This document shows, one piece after another, positions 57,501 to 64,000 of a stretch of DNA of 64,000 nucleotides; the first letter of the stretch is position 1, and the number at the start of each line of letters is the position of its first letter. Origin of the DNA: Ovis canadensis. Lineage: Eukaryota; Chordata; Mammalia; Artiodactyla; Bovidae. The position numbers and the translations under genes were made by a program. Location of the stretch: contig NC_091246.1 of NCBI RefSeq assembly GCF_042477335.2, positions 208,629,501 through 208,693,500 of the forward strand. Reading direction: 5' to 3'. A model generated the notes under the pieces. The model had not been told where the DNA came from. It saw only the letters and a list, made by a program, of their open reading frames with translations, and made no database searches.

Positions 57501-60237
57501 ACATATAGTGTAAATTTCTTATTTTCAATAAATTCAGAATATTTCTGTGCAACTTAAGTCACTCACTTAACAAAAGAAGTAAATGTTAAGAACCTGTGCT
57601 AGATGTTGTGGGGAGTAATCTAAGACAGGATTTCTATAAACTTAGAACCTAGCTAAGAACAGAAGACATCTGAATATGAAAAATACTAATGACTTTAAGT
57701 ATGCTTGAATATGTAATATAAAATGACAGCCCTCATCATTCTTTTAGTGAAAGCAATGGGGTGATAACTGTGGGAAATGTGGTTAAACACACCTTCTTAG
57801 AAAAGATGAATAATCATTATAGAAATCAGAAAAGCAACATACCTAATTTAGCCATCTTTTCAGGATGTTTTCTATTCTGAAAAGGATAAACTTTATTCCC
57901 ACCATCTGTAGCAGAGCCATTTTTCAAGGATTCTGAAAGAAAAAAATGCAACATAAAAAAAGAATGCAAGAAAAATGAGTGAGGTTAATTAACAGAAAAA
58001 AAAGGTAAAATTTTACCTAAAAACTTAGGATATATACCCCTCACTGTCTTATAAAGGTTCAACAATATGTGTTTATAAATAAAATGTTTAAAATACACAA
58101 TAGACCATGATACTGTTTAAATTTTAAAACACAGAAAACATGTTATTCACAGATACACAAAAATACACTCAAAAATAGTCATATGATAGAAGTTCTCTTT
58201 CTCTCAACAAAGACCCTGACTTAATTTCATTCTTTAATTTTCCCTTTAAAAATAATAACTGCTAAAAGTGTCAACTGTCTAGTTAGGGACACTTTTATGA
58301 CAATCTACCCTGCCTGCTAAGCCTACTGAGGGGTGGTGGTCATTTTTTGCATCATGTCATTTAACACTGGGAAAAAAATCCAAAAGCAGTATCACTCAAG
58401 AAGTGACAAAAAGGTCAGGAGTAGTCACAATGACCACTTATAAGTCAAGTGTGAGACAGTAAAAGACATGCACATCAGGGAGGCAGGTGGCATCAACAGG
58501 ACAGAACTGGCACACAGAGATGACATGGGGGAGACCAGAAGACCTGAGGCAGCAAAAACCCTGCTCCTAGATCCAATGCCCCTAGTGCCCAACAGTACTG
58601 ATTTTGTTCCTTGATCATAATTTTTTTTTAAGTCAACTTAAGTAGGTCCATGCTCCTTGCACTGGAATATAAATCTGTGCTCTTTGAGTCTTAAGCAAAT
58701 TATAATTCAAGCCGAACATTTTTAAGTAAATTATAACTTACTTAAATTTTAAGTAAACATTTTTAAGTAAATTATAATTCAAGCCTAACATTTTTAAGCA
58801 TAATCTGGCAGGAATCTGGCTTAGGTATAAAAAAGCATAACACTAGCATGCCTAGTTGGAACACATTACTTCTTGGAATAATCCTTCTATCTATTTCTGT
58901 AAAGATGACCAAGGTAATAATAAAGTGACTTGTTTTATGAAATTATTCCAAATTAGTTGAAAGTACAAATATCTTTTAAAAAATATATTTAAAGTGCTAG
59001 GTCAGTAGACTGTATCTTTCTTAAAGTAAGAACAAGTCTATAGTAGAAACTCAGTGCTTCAATCTTTCCAACTGCAGAGAAAGAATCTGAAGGAATGCTT
59101 TTCTGATGAGAAATAATATAGCACACCAGATAAAAGTGTTTTGGAGGTGGACAATGGTGATGATAGCACAATATTATGAATATATTTAATATAACTAAAT
59201 TGTACACTTAAATTGGTAAAGATGGCAAATGTTATTAACATGTGTATTTTAAAATTTTAAAAATTGGTAAAAAATTGTAGCAAAATGCTACCTAACCAAC
59301 AGGACTACTTTTACATAACCTGCAGAGCAATTTCAGCTACCTGCAGAAATTTGAGGGTACATTCCCAACTCCACCACCCCTACCCTGCAAATACCTTGAA
59401 CATCTTGTCCTAAAACTTCAACATAGTTCTGATCTTTTAAAACTTCCTGGTCATCTTCCTCCAACTCATTTTCTGGCTTCTTTATTATTTTTTGTGTGTT
59501 GACCAAAAGCTGGGCTCGCTCCTTTTTTATTTTAGGTCCTATATAAACATTCAAAGAATTAGAACATGACAGGTATGAATTCTTTTAAATGTAAACATTA
59601 CAGTTAAATAAATAAACTACACCATTTCATTGTTGTTATTTAAAAGCTGAGAAAAAACTCGGTGTTTTCTCTTTGATTCAACAGAAATCACAGTTTGTGT
59701 AAGTTTGTATAAGTTAAAAAAAAAACCTTGAAATTATATATTTTGGGGCTCAAACTAACTATACATTTTCATTACAGTAGACAGTTATCTTATCACTTAA
59801 CACCATTGCTGAACATTTCATTTGAGGTGAGGTTTTATTATTTTTGTTTAATTTTTTAAATTTGTATTTTTGGGATCTTAGTTCCCCAACCAGGGACTGA
59901 ACCTGGGCCCCCTGCATTGCATGGTAGAATCTCAACCACTGGACCATCAGGGGAGTCCCTCTATTTTTAATACAGTTTTAATAGAATAAACTAAAAATTA
60001 AGGTAGTATTTACTTGCAGTCTTACTAGATCAAATACTTTGTGCTATATTTTCAAAATAGATTAGACTTTTAAAAGTGAAATAATACATAACCATTAAAT
60101 AAACATCCCTTCCATTGTATAATCATTTAGTACCTCCTTCTCTATCAAGAATGTGATTAAGAACATCATCATCTCCCACAAATTGAACTTTCAGCATCTT
60201 GTCTTCCTTTAATTCCAGCGTGCTCGTCATTGCTAAC
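30030..60237 (-). CDS. ORC2: ORC2 gene, origin recognition complex subunit 2 (all coding exons)
   Basis: Minus-strand gene. Sixteen coding exons, from ATG at 60230 to TAA at 30545, sum to 1,731 bases: 576 codons plus stop in a single unbroken frame, close to the 577 residues of the human protein. ORC2 is a core subunit of the nuclear origin recognition complex that, with ORC1/3/4/5, loads MCM helicase for replication licensing. Visible features: a charged N-terminal region ([15 protein letters not shown]) with a CDK-type KTPRK site at about Thr117; an acidic Ser-rich stretch ([17 protein letters not shown], about 175-195) followed by a basic [11 protein letters not shown] stretch; then the AAA+-like domain with a degenerate P-loop ([13 protein letters not shown]) and Walker-B-like [11 protein letters not shown]; and a C-terminal winged-helix region ending in an acidic EKEEEES tail. 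A non-coding first exon must lie beyond 64000. The gene converges with NIF3L1. Confidence 0.97.
30545..30631 (-). CDS. ORC2: ORC2 last coding exon with stop codon
   Basis: 87 bp, 28 codons plus TAA (30545-30547), with acceptor CATCTTTTAG|GGAAC. It encodes [15 protein letters not shown] through FLEKEEEES, with the acidic C-terminal tail. Confidence 0.95.
   Translation of the reverse strand, partial: GTDGVEYLLIPVDNGILTDFLEKEEEES
30880..32230. repeat. Long L2-like ancient LINE region, interrupted by a Bov-tA SINE
   Basis: A series of phrases typical of mammalian L2 (TGTGACATCTTAGTTTTC, GCCAGAAACCAGGAATCACT, GAGTGCCATCATCTCACCCA, GCCTAGAACGCTCTTCC) in one consistent order, split at about 31833 by a SINE. 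Confidence 0.55.
31823..31980 (+). mobile_element. 5'-truncated Bov-tA SINE with target duplication
   Basis: GGAAATGGCAACCCACTCTA through CACGACTGAGCGACTTCACT. AGCTGGCCTC occurs on both sides as a 10-bp target-site duplication. Confidence 0.9.
32653..32771 (-). CDS. ORC2: ORC2 coding exon 15
   Basis: 119 bp with acceptor GAACTCTCCAG|GACT and donor AAG|GTGAGA. It encodes [20 protein letters not shown] through HKLIRTKK of the winged-helix region. Confidence 0.95.
33176..33286 (-). mobile_element. CHR-type tRNA SINE
   Basis: TTTTTTGGCCACAAGGCATA ... AACCACTGGACCACCAGAGG, reverse orientation. Confidence 0.82.
33643..33704 (-). CDS. ORC2: ORC2 coding exon 14 (62 bp)
   Basis: Acceptor TTTTCCTTAG|GGGA and donor ACTG|GTATCC, a non-ideal donor. 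It encodes [20 protein letters not shown], the start of the C-terminal winged-helix region. Confidence 0.91.
33903..34168 (+). mobile_element. Tigger-like DNA transposon remnant interrupted by a BovB tail
   Basis: The left end AGCTGACCTTTGAACATCAT and right end GTTGTTCAAGGGTCAACTT are inverted. The interior is split at 33956-34024 by a separate insertion. Confidence 0.7.
33946..34034 (+). mobile_element. Very short BovB 3'-tail insertion with 10-bp target duplication
   Basis: CTCACATATG at 33946-33955 is repeated at 34025-34034. Between them are 69 bp of BovB 3' end (GGGGTTGCAGAGTCGGACAC, then a CCGAACCGAA tail). Confidence 0.88.
35101..35309 (-). mobile_element. Bov-tA SINE
   Basis: TGTGCTAAGTTGCTTTAGTC through ACCACTGAGCCATCTGGGAA, reverse orientation. 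Confidence 0.9.
35603..35886 (-). mobile_element. Bov-A2 SINE, dimeric
   Basis: (CTG)n then AAGTCACTTCAGTCATGTC, two monomers joined by ATGCATGAAAGTGAAAAGTG, ending TGCCATTGCCTTCTCCA. Confidence 0.92.
36456..36492. repeat. Short stem-loop 50 bp past the ORC2 exon 13 donor
   Basis: CATTTAAGATATGCC pairs with GGCATATCTTAAAATG across a 6-nt TAACAG loop with one bulge. It lies within the intron immediately downstream of the exon 13 donor. Confidence 0.8.
36539..36710 (-). CDS. ORC2: ORC2 coding exon 13
   Basis: 172 bp with acceptor GTATTCTAG|TGTGG and donor CAAG|GTAAGA. It encodes [19 protein letters not shown] through LRSLTPNA and the first two bases of an Arg codon. Confidence 0.95.
37323..37469 (-). 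CDS. ORC2: ORC2 coding exon 12, Walker-B-like segment
   Basis: 147 bp with acceptor TTCCCTTTTAG|ATTC and donor CTCA|GTAAGT. It encodes [20 protein letters not shown] through [17 protein letters not shown] occupies the Walker B position with Asn in place of the second acidic residue. Confidence 0.95.
38214..39245 (-). mobile_element. BovB LINE, about 1 kb, open RT C-terminal frame
   Basis: 5'-truncated RTE-clade BovB. The minus frame is open for about 300 codons and contains the reverse transcriptase catalytic motif YADD (38981-38992), the [11 protein letters not shown] motif before it and the [19 protein letters not shown] end. It lacks the endonuclease and the N-terminal half of RT, so it cannot move autonomously. 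The SINE at 39259 abuts its 5' end. Confidence 0.95.
39259..39462 (-). mobile_element. Bov-tA SINE
   Basis: AGTCGCTCAGTCATGTGTGA through ATCTGAGCCACCAGGGAAGC, reverse orientation. Confidence 0.92.
40000..40093 (-). CDS. ORC2: ORC2 coding exon 11
   Basis: 94 bp with acceptor TATGACATAG|ATC and donor GAAG|GTAATG. It encodes [19 protein letters not shown] through TNKFKE. It is one Glu shorter than my recollection of the human segment (TEEV versus TEV). Confidence 0.92.
40911..41043 (-). CDS. ORC2: ORC2 coding exon 10, degenerate P-loop
   Basis: 133 bp with acceptor TTTCTTACAG|CCTGG and donor ATCA|GTAAGT. It encodes [20 protein letters not shown] through GISVKS. The GLGSKRD loop replaces the Walker A GKT/S with SKR, the usual ORC2 departure from a functional ATPase. 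Confidence 0.95.
41265..41510 (-). mobile_element. Older BovB LINE 3' fragment
   Basis: CATGTCTGACTCTTTGCGAC, CAACCATCTCATCTTCTGTC and TCCCAGCATCAGGGTCTTTC, reverse orientation, with more substitutions and small deletions than the other copies. Confidence 0.87.
41550..43370. other. ORC2 intron 9, no recognised feature
   Basis: About 1.8 kb of AT-rich intronic sequence with no repeat family or exon that I can support. Confidence 0.5.
43374..43483 (-). CDS. ORC2: ORC2 coding exon 9
   Basis: 110 bp with acceptor TTTTTTTAAAG|CAAAC and donor TTACA|GTAAGT. It encodes [19 protein letters not shown] through FHKWMLQL, leading into the AAA+-like domain. Confidence 0.94.
43500..45285. other. ORC2 intron 8, mostly unassigned
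   Basis: No coding exon seen. The segment about 44150-44830 is less AT-rich and may be an old LTR or repeat, but I cannot assign it. Confidence 0.4.
45290..45470 (+). mobile_element. L1 3'-end insertion with 18-bp target duplication
   Basis: AAAGAAACTATGACCCTG at 45290-45307 is repeated at 45453-45470. Between lies a 5'-truncated L1 3' end (TAACTGAATCACTTTGTTGC, CAACATTGTAAATCAAGTA, then AATAAAATAAA). Confidence 0.92.
45609..45707 (-). CDS. ORC2: ORC2 coding exon 8
   Basis: 99 bp, 33 whole codons, with acceptor CACTTTCAG|AGTC and donor CAG|GTAAGT. It encodes [18 protein letters not shown] through RAKLDQ. Confidence 0.95.
46697..46890 (-). CDS. ORC2: ORC2 coding exon 7, acidic Ser-rich linker
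   Basis: 194 bp with acceptor TTCCCCCACAG|TTCC and donor AACA|GTAAGT. It encodes [20 protein letters not shown] through [12 protein letters not shown]. Acidic and Ser-rich sequence followed by a Lys-rich cluster is typical of the disordered ORC2 linker and its nuclear-localisation-like basic patch. Confidence 0.95.
47408..47592 (+). mobile_element. Bov-tA SINE, diverged
   Basis: AAGCCCCTTGGTAGCTCGGT through GCAGTCCATGGGGTCCCAAA. Confidence 0.87.
47600..48655. other. ORC2 intron 6, no recognised feature
   Basis: AT-rich intronic sequence without a supported exon or repeat. Confidence 0.45.
48660..48805 (+). mobile_element. CHR-2-type tRNA SINE, diverged
   Basis: GGGAGTTCCCTGTAGTTCCA through CAGGGAACTAAGATCCTGC, followed by an A/C-rich tail. 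Confidence 0.8.
49160..49390 (+). repeat. MIR SINE fragment
   Basis: CTAATAGCTAACACCTGTTA, CTCAAAATAACTCTGAGGTT and ATTGAGACACAGAGAAGTC match MIR order. It ends about 50 bp from ORC2 exon 6. Confidence 0.6.
49441..49501 (-). CDS. ORC2: ORC2 coding exon 6
   Basis: 61 bp with acceptor TTTGAACAG|AAC and donor ATAG|GTGTGT. It encodes [18 protein letters not shown] and LI. Confidence 0.93.
49929..50004 (+). mobile_element. BovB LINE 3' tail only
   Basis: GAGGCCTGGCGTGCTGCGAT through GCGACTGAACTGAACTGAAC; a 76-bp, very short, well-preserved copy. Confidence 0.9.
50062..50265 (+). mobile_element. CHR-1-type SINE
   Basis: GTCTTCCCTGGTGGTCCAGT through GTGGGGCAACTAAGCCTGCA, with the body truncated. 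Confidence 0.82.
50270..51455. other. ORC2 intron 5 unique sequence with one short hairpin
   Basis: AT-rich. The only structure seen is a perfect 14-bp stem (TTTACTTATCAAAA at 51064-51077 paired with 51084-51097) around a 6-nt loop. Confidence 0.5.
51460..51567 (-). mobile_element. Bov-tA SINE, body half
   Basis: GAAGTGAAGTCGCTCAGTCA through CCAGGCAAGAGTACTGGAG, reverse orientation, 5'-truncated. Confidence 0.88.
52190..52330 (-). repeat. MIR SINE fragment
   Basis: TTTAGACAAGTCACTTCACT and CTCTGAACCTCACATTCTTC are the reverse complement of the MIR core. It lies about 85 bp from the 32-bp ORC2 exon 5. Confidence 0.65.
52415..52446 (-). CDS. ORC2: ORC2 coding exon 5 (32-bp micro-sized exon)
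   Basis: Only 32 bp, with acceptor TTCTTTAG|GGC and donor AAG|GTAAGC. It encodes [11 protein letters not shown] with the split Gly from the previous exon. It is too short to be found by ORF length and was placed by frame and homology. Confidence 0.9.
52680..52816 (-). mobile_element. CHR-type tRNA SINE
   Basis: ATTTATTTATTTTAGCCATG through TAACCGCTGGACCATGAGGG, reverse orientation. Confidence 0.83.
53184..53362 (+). mobile_element. Bov-tA SINE, 5'-truncated
   Basis: CAATGCGGGAGACCCAGGTT through CGACTGAGCAACTTCACTTC. It ends about 60 bp from ORC2 exon 4. Confidence 0.9.
53420..53509 (-). CDS. ORC2: ORC2 coding exon 4, CDK-type KTPRK site
   Basis: 90 bp with acceptor TATTTACAG|CTTCC and donor AAGG|GTAAGA. 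It encodes [20 protein letters not shown] through IPQCSK. The TP-R-K motif aligns with the human Thr116 CDK site of ORC2. Confidence 0.94.
53689..53727 (-). other. Candidate cryptic or poison exon in ORC2 intron 3
   Basis: On the ORC2 strand a long T-rich tract ending TTTTAG (acceptor) and a CA|GTGAGT donor bracket 39 bp. Read in the ORC2 frame, with the G left by exon 3, it gives Ala-Arg-Pro then TGA. It is not part of the known ORC2 protein, so inclusion would truncate it. Prediction from splice signals only. Confidence 0.35.
54965..55260 (+). mobile_element. CHR-1-type SINE, near full length
   Basis: GGGACTTACCTGCGGGTGCA through GCAACTAAGCCCATGCACCA, then GCAATGAGAAGCCCGAGCAC and an A-rich tail. 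Confidence 0.87.
55861..56140 (-). mobile_element. Bov-A2 SINE, dimeric
   Basis: (CTG)n then AAGTCGCTTCAGTTGTGTCC, two monomers, ending TGCCATTGCCTTCTCC. The second monomer has a small rearrangement around GGCCATGGGGTCG. Confidence 0.92.
56240..56540 (-). mobile_element. L1 LINE 3' fragment
   Basis: GTATTGAAGTACAGTTGATT, TTAATTTCAGGTACACAGC and CAAAATATTGAACATAGTTT, reverse orientation. Confidence 0.8.
56710..56826 (-). mobile_element. CHR-type tRNA SINE
   Basis: GCATGTGGGATCTTAGTTCC through ACACTGGACCACCAGGGAAA, reverse orientation. Confidence 0.82.
56830..57840. other. ORC2 intron 3, no recognised feature
   Basis: AT-rich sequence with nothing assignable. Confidence 0.45.
57843..57932 (-). 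CDS. ORC2: ORC2 coding exon 3
   Basis: 90 bp with acceptor TTCTTTCAG|AATCC and donor TTAG|GTATGT. It encodes [18 protein letters not shown] through EKMAKL. Confidence 0.94.
58690..58800. repeat. Local tandem duplication, period about 71 bp
   Basis: AATTATAATTCAAGCC followed by G/T-AACATTTTTAAG occurs at about 58698 and again at about 58769, joined by shorter AAGTAAATTATAA echoes. Confidence 0.75.
59395..59538 (-). CDS. ORC2: ORC2 coding exon 2
   Basis: 144 bp with acceptor TTTATATAG|GACC and donor CAAG|GTATTT. It encodes [13 protein letters not shown] through [10 protein letters not shown] with the acidic [12 protein letters not shown] segment. Confidence 0.94.
59845..59960 (-). mobile_element. 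CHR-type tRNA SINE
   Basis: GGGATCTTAGTTCCCCAACC through CAACCACTGGACCATCAGGG, reverse orientation. Confidence 0.82.
60134..60237 (-). CDS. ORC2: ORC2 first coding exon (ATG at 60230)
   Basis: Acceptor TTGTTTAG|GTTAGCA, then ATG at 60228-60230, giving [20 protein letters not shown]; the donor is GGAG|GTACTA. Only 7 bases of 5' UTR are in this exon, so the rest of the leader comes from an upstream exon outside the window. Confidence 0.94.
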
Positions 60238-60239
60238 CT

Positions 60240-61085
60240 AAACAAAAGCAATAAAGTACTCAAAGTGATGAAAAATTCCTATCAACAGTCAAACATTCAC
60301 ATAATGAATCCATATATTTGCATAATATTTTTAAAAGTCTGTAAGTATGAAGGACACATTATTCATTATTGTATCAATATTATGTTTTTGATAATAAGTA
60401 ACTCAATTCTTTATCTGAAAAATGGAAGGGATGACAAAATGCCTGAGATTAGGAAAAAGCCAAGCCCAATCAAGGCAACTGAAATATAATGACAGGAAAA
60501 CAATTTTGTGGGTAAAAAAACTCTAACCAATTTATAGGATAACAACATTAATTAGAAGGGGGAGATTAATACATGAGCTTAGAAAAAGAGCAGCCAAACA
60601 AGGAATGATATAGTTTGGTGGATTTTAATATCTGTTCACTAGAAAGATAGTCTATTGGGGGAAGCCTGCGGACATCACTGTGTCCAAACCTGGATCAAAT
60701 AATCCTCAAGGACATCCCTTTACTATTAAATTGCATGCTCCACAAACAATTATGAATATGGCTTTCTAGGTATCTCGGTAATTAAATAGTAAACATGAAT
60801 CCTCCCAATACTTTATGGTCAGCTCTTCACTGAATAAATTTCAGAGTTTGGCAGGCAAAAGTTTGATCAACTCTTACTTTGTTGACAAAATCTAGTTTCA
60901 GAACTTAACAATGCTACTTATTGCCTGAAACAAATTAATAACTCCACCTAGCTGTCAGTTAATCAGCAGTTTACTCAAAAAAAGACTTTTTTCTCTCCTG
61001 TCTCTGATAAATCCTATTTATATGCTTTTCCCTGACAAGAGGGTCATACTGCTGTGTCCCCCATGAGTCAGTTCTTTGCACGCAG
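60240..61085. other. ORC2 intron upstream of the first coding exon
   Basis: No exon, CpG island or promoter recognised, so the ORC2 transcription start lies further right. Confidence 0.5.
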
Positions 61086-61087
61086 AT

Positions 61088-61152
61088 AACTGCCGTCTAT
61101 GGGGTTGCACAGAGTCGGACACTGAAGTGACTTAGCAGCAGCAGCAGCAACA
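61088..61152 (+). mobile_element. Bov-A2 SINE 3' fragment
   Basis: CTGCCGTCTATGGGGTTGCA through AGCAGCAGCAGCAGCAACA, the second-monomer end with its CAG tail. Confidence 0.85.
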
Positions 61153-61499
61153 ACTTACTAAATATTGCCAAGTTTTCTTTTGTAACTAGCACACTAAATG
61201 ATTTTGTCTCAGTTTTCATTTACCTTTAAAGGTACTACATATTCTTCAGCTGGAAAATTCAAGTAGAGTCACCTGTTTTGGGAAAAAGACCTCAGTCAGG
61301 CCAGCAAACAGGAAAATGAGAGCAACCAAAGAAGTTCATGAGTTTTTACAAACAAGATGAATAAAGGCAGATCTTACAAAGCCAAAGTTACTATGACGAC
61401 ACAGTAAAGGGCAAAATGACCATTGCCATTTTGGCCAGGAAGCCTCGGAGACTGAGAAGATCTAAACTGCAGAAGCAGGAGGTAGAGAGAGGCCAAAAT

Positions 61500-61590
61500 T
61501 TTGAGTACTTATTATGTGCTAGACAAAATTTTTGAATGTATGTATTCCCATTTCATCCTCATAACAATTTTATTAGGATCATACTTTGTG
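61500..61590 (+). repeat. MIR SINE fragment
   Basis: GAGTACTTATTATGTGCTAG and TTCATCCTCATAACAATTT match the MIR 5' core. Confidence 0.55.
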
Positions 61591-61734
61591 TTCAAAGATA
61601 ATAAGGTAGGAGACAGATGGGCCCCCAGGCTGGACAGCTGGTATTTGTCAAATGGAATAAAACTAAAGTTTTGTCCTAAGCCAAAGAACAAACCTGATTC
61701 TCTTTCTCCATGGAAATGGAGCAAATAAACCAGC

Positions 61735-62290
61735 AATGGGGAATGTTACAACAGAAATGGAAAATGTGATTTTTTTAATGCTAACAAACAAGGGAAACAA
61801 AGTCAACAGCTATAAAAACCCCAAGAATAGGTCCGTGGGAGTTAAGCAATCCTGGTTTTACTTCAGCTGTTTCTAATCTATAGTGCCCATAACAAGCCTT
61901 GTCCTTCATAAAATAATTCCTTAGTTACTCTCTATGTAAATTATATCTTGCACCTGGCCTCCCCCGCTCCCTCTGCCAACACCCTTGTAACACTCCCTTG
62001 TAGCATTCATTTCAGAAAGGTCATAAGCTGATAACCTTGGAGGACCAGATCCAGTGTTGAGGCCATTTGAAACTTTGCAGAAGAAAGAATGCAAGACTGC
62101 CTTAGTCCTTATCACAAACCCCTGACCATGAGCCCTGAAGACCTCTCCCTATTCCCCAGAGAAGGGGGTACAGTTGTTGAGGTGTTCCCTCTTTGCCTGG
62201 CAAAGAAATAAAGCTATACTCTTTCATTCAAAATTCTGTCTCTGTATTTCTATTTGACATTGGTGTACAGAGAGCTAAGATTTTGGCAAC
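61735..62290 (+). repeat. Possible solo LTR of an endogenous retrovirus
   Basis: Non-coding segment with an AATAAAGCTATACTC polyadenylation-like signal near 62207 and a TCTGTCTCTGTATTTCTATT end. It resembles the 3' part of an ERV LTR. No gag, pol or env sequence flanks it. Boundaries and family are uncertain. Confidence 0.45.
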
Positions 62291-62339
62291 AATAATATTT
62301 CACCTATAATTTATATGACCATAGTAACGCTAGAGACCT

Positions 62340-64000
62340 AGTAAACATGGAAGAGATCAAGAAGAGACGGAAAGAATACATAGAAGAACTGTACAAAAAA
62401 CATCTTAATGACCTAGATAACTACGATGATGTGATCAGCCACCCAGAGCCAGACATTCTGGACTGTGAAGTCAAATGGGCCTTAAGAAGTACTGCTGTCA
62501 ATAAAGCTAATGGATGCAATGGAATTCCAGTAGAGCTATTCAAAACCCTAAAGAATGATGCTATCAAAGTGTTGTACTCAATACGTCAGGAAATCTGTAA
62601 GACCCAGCAGTGGCCACAGGTCTGAAAAAGGTCAATCCTCATGCCAATTCCCAAGAAGGGTAGTACTAAACAATGTTCAAATCATCGGACAATTGCACTC
62701 ATCTCCCAAGGTAGTAAAAAAAAAAAAAAGCACAAGTGCTCAGTCGTATACGACTCTGCAACTCCATGGACTATAGCCCACCAGGCTCCTCTGTCCCATG
62801 GGATTTTTCCAGGCAAGAATACTAGAATGGGTTGCCATTTCCTTCTCTAGGGGATCTTCTTAACTGAGGGATCAAACCCTGGTCTCTTGCATCTGCTGCA
62901 TTACCAGGTGGATACTTTACCAGTAGTACCACCTGGAAGCCCCCATGCTAGTAAGGTCATGCTTAAAATCTTGCATGCTAGGCTTCAGCATTACGTGAAC
63001 GAAGAACTTCCCGATGTCCAAGCTGGGTTTAGAAAAGGCAGAGGAACCAGAGATCAAACTGCCAACGGATCATAGAGAAAGCAACAGAATTCCAGAAAAA
63101 CATCTACCTCTGTTTTATTGACTATGCTAAAGCCTTTGATTGTGTGGATCACAACAAACTGTGGAAAGCTCTTGAAGAGACGGGAATCCCAGACCATCTT
63201 ACTTGTCTCCTGAGAAACCTGTAGTGGGTCAAGAAGCAACAGTCAGAACAGTATGGAACAACTGATTGGTTCAGGATTGAGAAAGGAATATGACAGGGCT
63301 GTCTGCTGTCATCCTGTTTATTTAACCTATATGCTGAGCACATGCTGGGCTGGATGAGTTACAAGCTGGAATTAAGATAGCAGGAGAAACATCAACAACT
63401 TCAGATATGTGGATGATACCACTCTAATGGCAGCAAGCAAAGAGGAACTAAAGAGCCTCTTGATGAAAGTGAAGGAGAATGAAAGAGCTGGCTTAAAACT
63501 AAATATTGAAAAAACTAAGATCATGGCATCCAATCCCATTACTTCATGGCAAATAGAAGGGGAAAATATGGAAGTAGTGACAGATTTCCTGGGTACTAAA
63601 TTAGTGCAGATGGTGACTGCAGCCATGAAATCAGAAGACAATTGCTTCTTGGCAGGAAAGCTATGACAAACCTAGACATTACGTTGAAAAGCAGAGACAC
63701 TACTCTGCTGACAGAGGTCTGCAGAGTCAAGGCTATGGTTTCCCATTAGTCACCTATGGCTGTGAGAGGTGGACTGTAAAGAAGGCAGAGTGCTGAAGAA
63801 TTGATGCTTTTGAACTCTGGTGCTGGAGAAGACTTCTGAGAGTTCCTCAGATGGCAAGGAGATCAAACCAGTCAATCTTAAATACTCAATGGAAGGACTG
63901 ATGCTGAAGCTCCAGTATTTTGGTCACCTGATGCGAACGGCTGACTCATTGGCAAAGTCCCTGAAGCTGGGAAAGATTGAGGACAGAAGAAGAAAAGGGC
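62340..64000 (+). mobile_element. BovB LINE, decayed RT region, runs off the window
   Basis: Plus-strand RTE-clade reverse transcriptase broken by stops and frameshifts: frame pieces EEIKKRRKEYIEELYKKHL (62347), LPDVQAGFRKGRGTRDQT (about 63010) and [19 protein letters not shown] (63409). The catalytic motif reads YVDD in place of YADD. Its 5' end, including the endonuclease, is missing and a SINE splits it. Confidence 0.93.
62727..62942 (-). mobile_element. Bov-tA SINE nested in BovB
   Basis: GTGCTCAGTCGTATACGACT through AGTACCACCTGGAAGCCCCC, reverse orientation, inserted into the BovB RT region after a poly-A-like run. Confidence 0.9.

Noticed and set aside
60240..64000. ORC2 promoter or first exon in the right end
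   Set aside because: No CpG-rich segment or good donor-bearing leader exon found; the region is AT-rich or made of repeats.

Overview
This is a stretch of nuclear DNA from a ruminant, very probably a bovid such as cattle. The evidence is the dense load of ruminant-specific retroposons: BovB LINEs ending in the GACTGAACTGAACTGA tail, Bov-tA and Bov-A2 SINEs, CHR-type tRNA-Glu SINEs and a ruminant mariner-like element. All three protein-coding genes are split by introns with consensus splice sites. Their order matches the conserved mammalian PPIL3 - NIF3L1 - ORC2 block (human 2q33.1). The species cannot be fixed further from the sequence alone.

Left part (about 1-8,120): PPIL3, a spliceosome-associated cyclophilin-like protein, lies on the minus strand and its last coding exon is beyond the left edge. 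Four coding exons were read (901-1019, 3987-4054, 4417-4510, 5947-6021). An upstream exon at 7139-7214 ends precisely in the initiator ATG. A GC-rich segment at about 7,790-8,340 with CRE/ATF-like and ETS-like sites is the shared head-to-head promoter of PPIL3 (leftward) and NIF3L1 (rightward).

Middle (about 8,110-24,830): NIF3L1 lies on the plus strand. All six coding exons were joined by eye into one uninterrupted 377-codon frame, followed by a short 3' UTR with an AATAAA signal. From about 24,840 to 30,030 is the convergent intergenic gap between NIF3L1 and ORC2. It holds BovB, MIR, Bov-A2 and Tigger-like repeats and a striking perfect inverted repeat with 80-bp arms and a 26-nt loop (28,240-28,425).

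Right part (about 30,030-60,237): ORC2, origin recognition complex subunit 2, lies on the minus strand. Sixteen coding exons give a continuous frame of 576 codons from an ATG at 60,230 to TAA at 30,545. The 5' non-coding exon and promoter must lie to the right of the window, because no CpG-rich promoter is visible up to 64,000. From 60,240 to the end there is SINE debris, a possible LTR and a decayed 5'-truncated BovB LINE carrying a nested SINE.

The three genes are ordinary housekeeping genes: pre-mRNA splicing cyclophilin, conserved NIF3 family protein, replication licensing. I saw no CRISPR array, operon, phage-like island or evidently new coding system. The items most worth a second look are the perfect 80-bp hairpin, a candidate 39-nt poison exon in ORC2, the PPIL3 ATG at an exon edge, a mariner-end tandem array and several informative small insertions.
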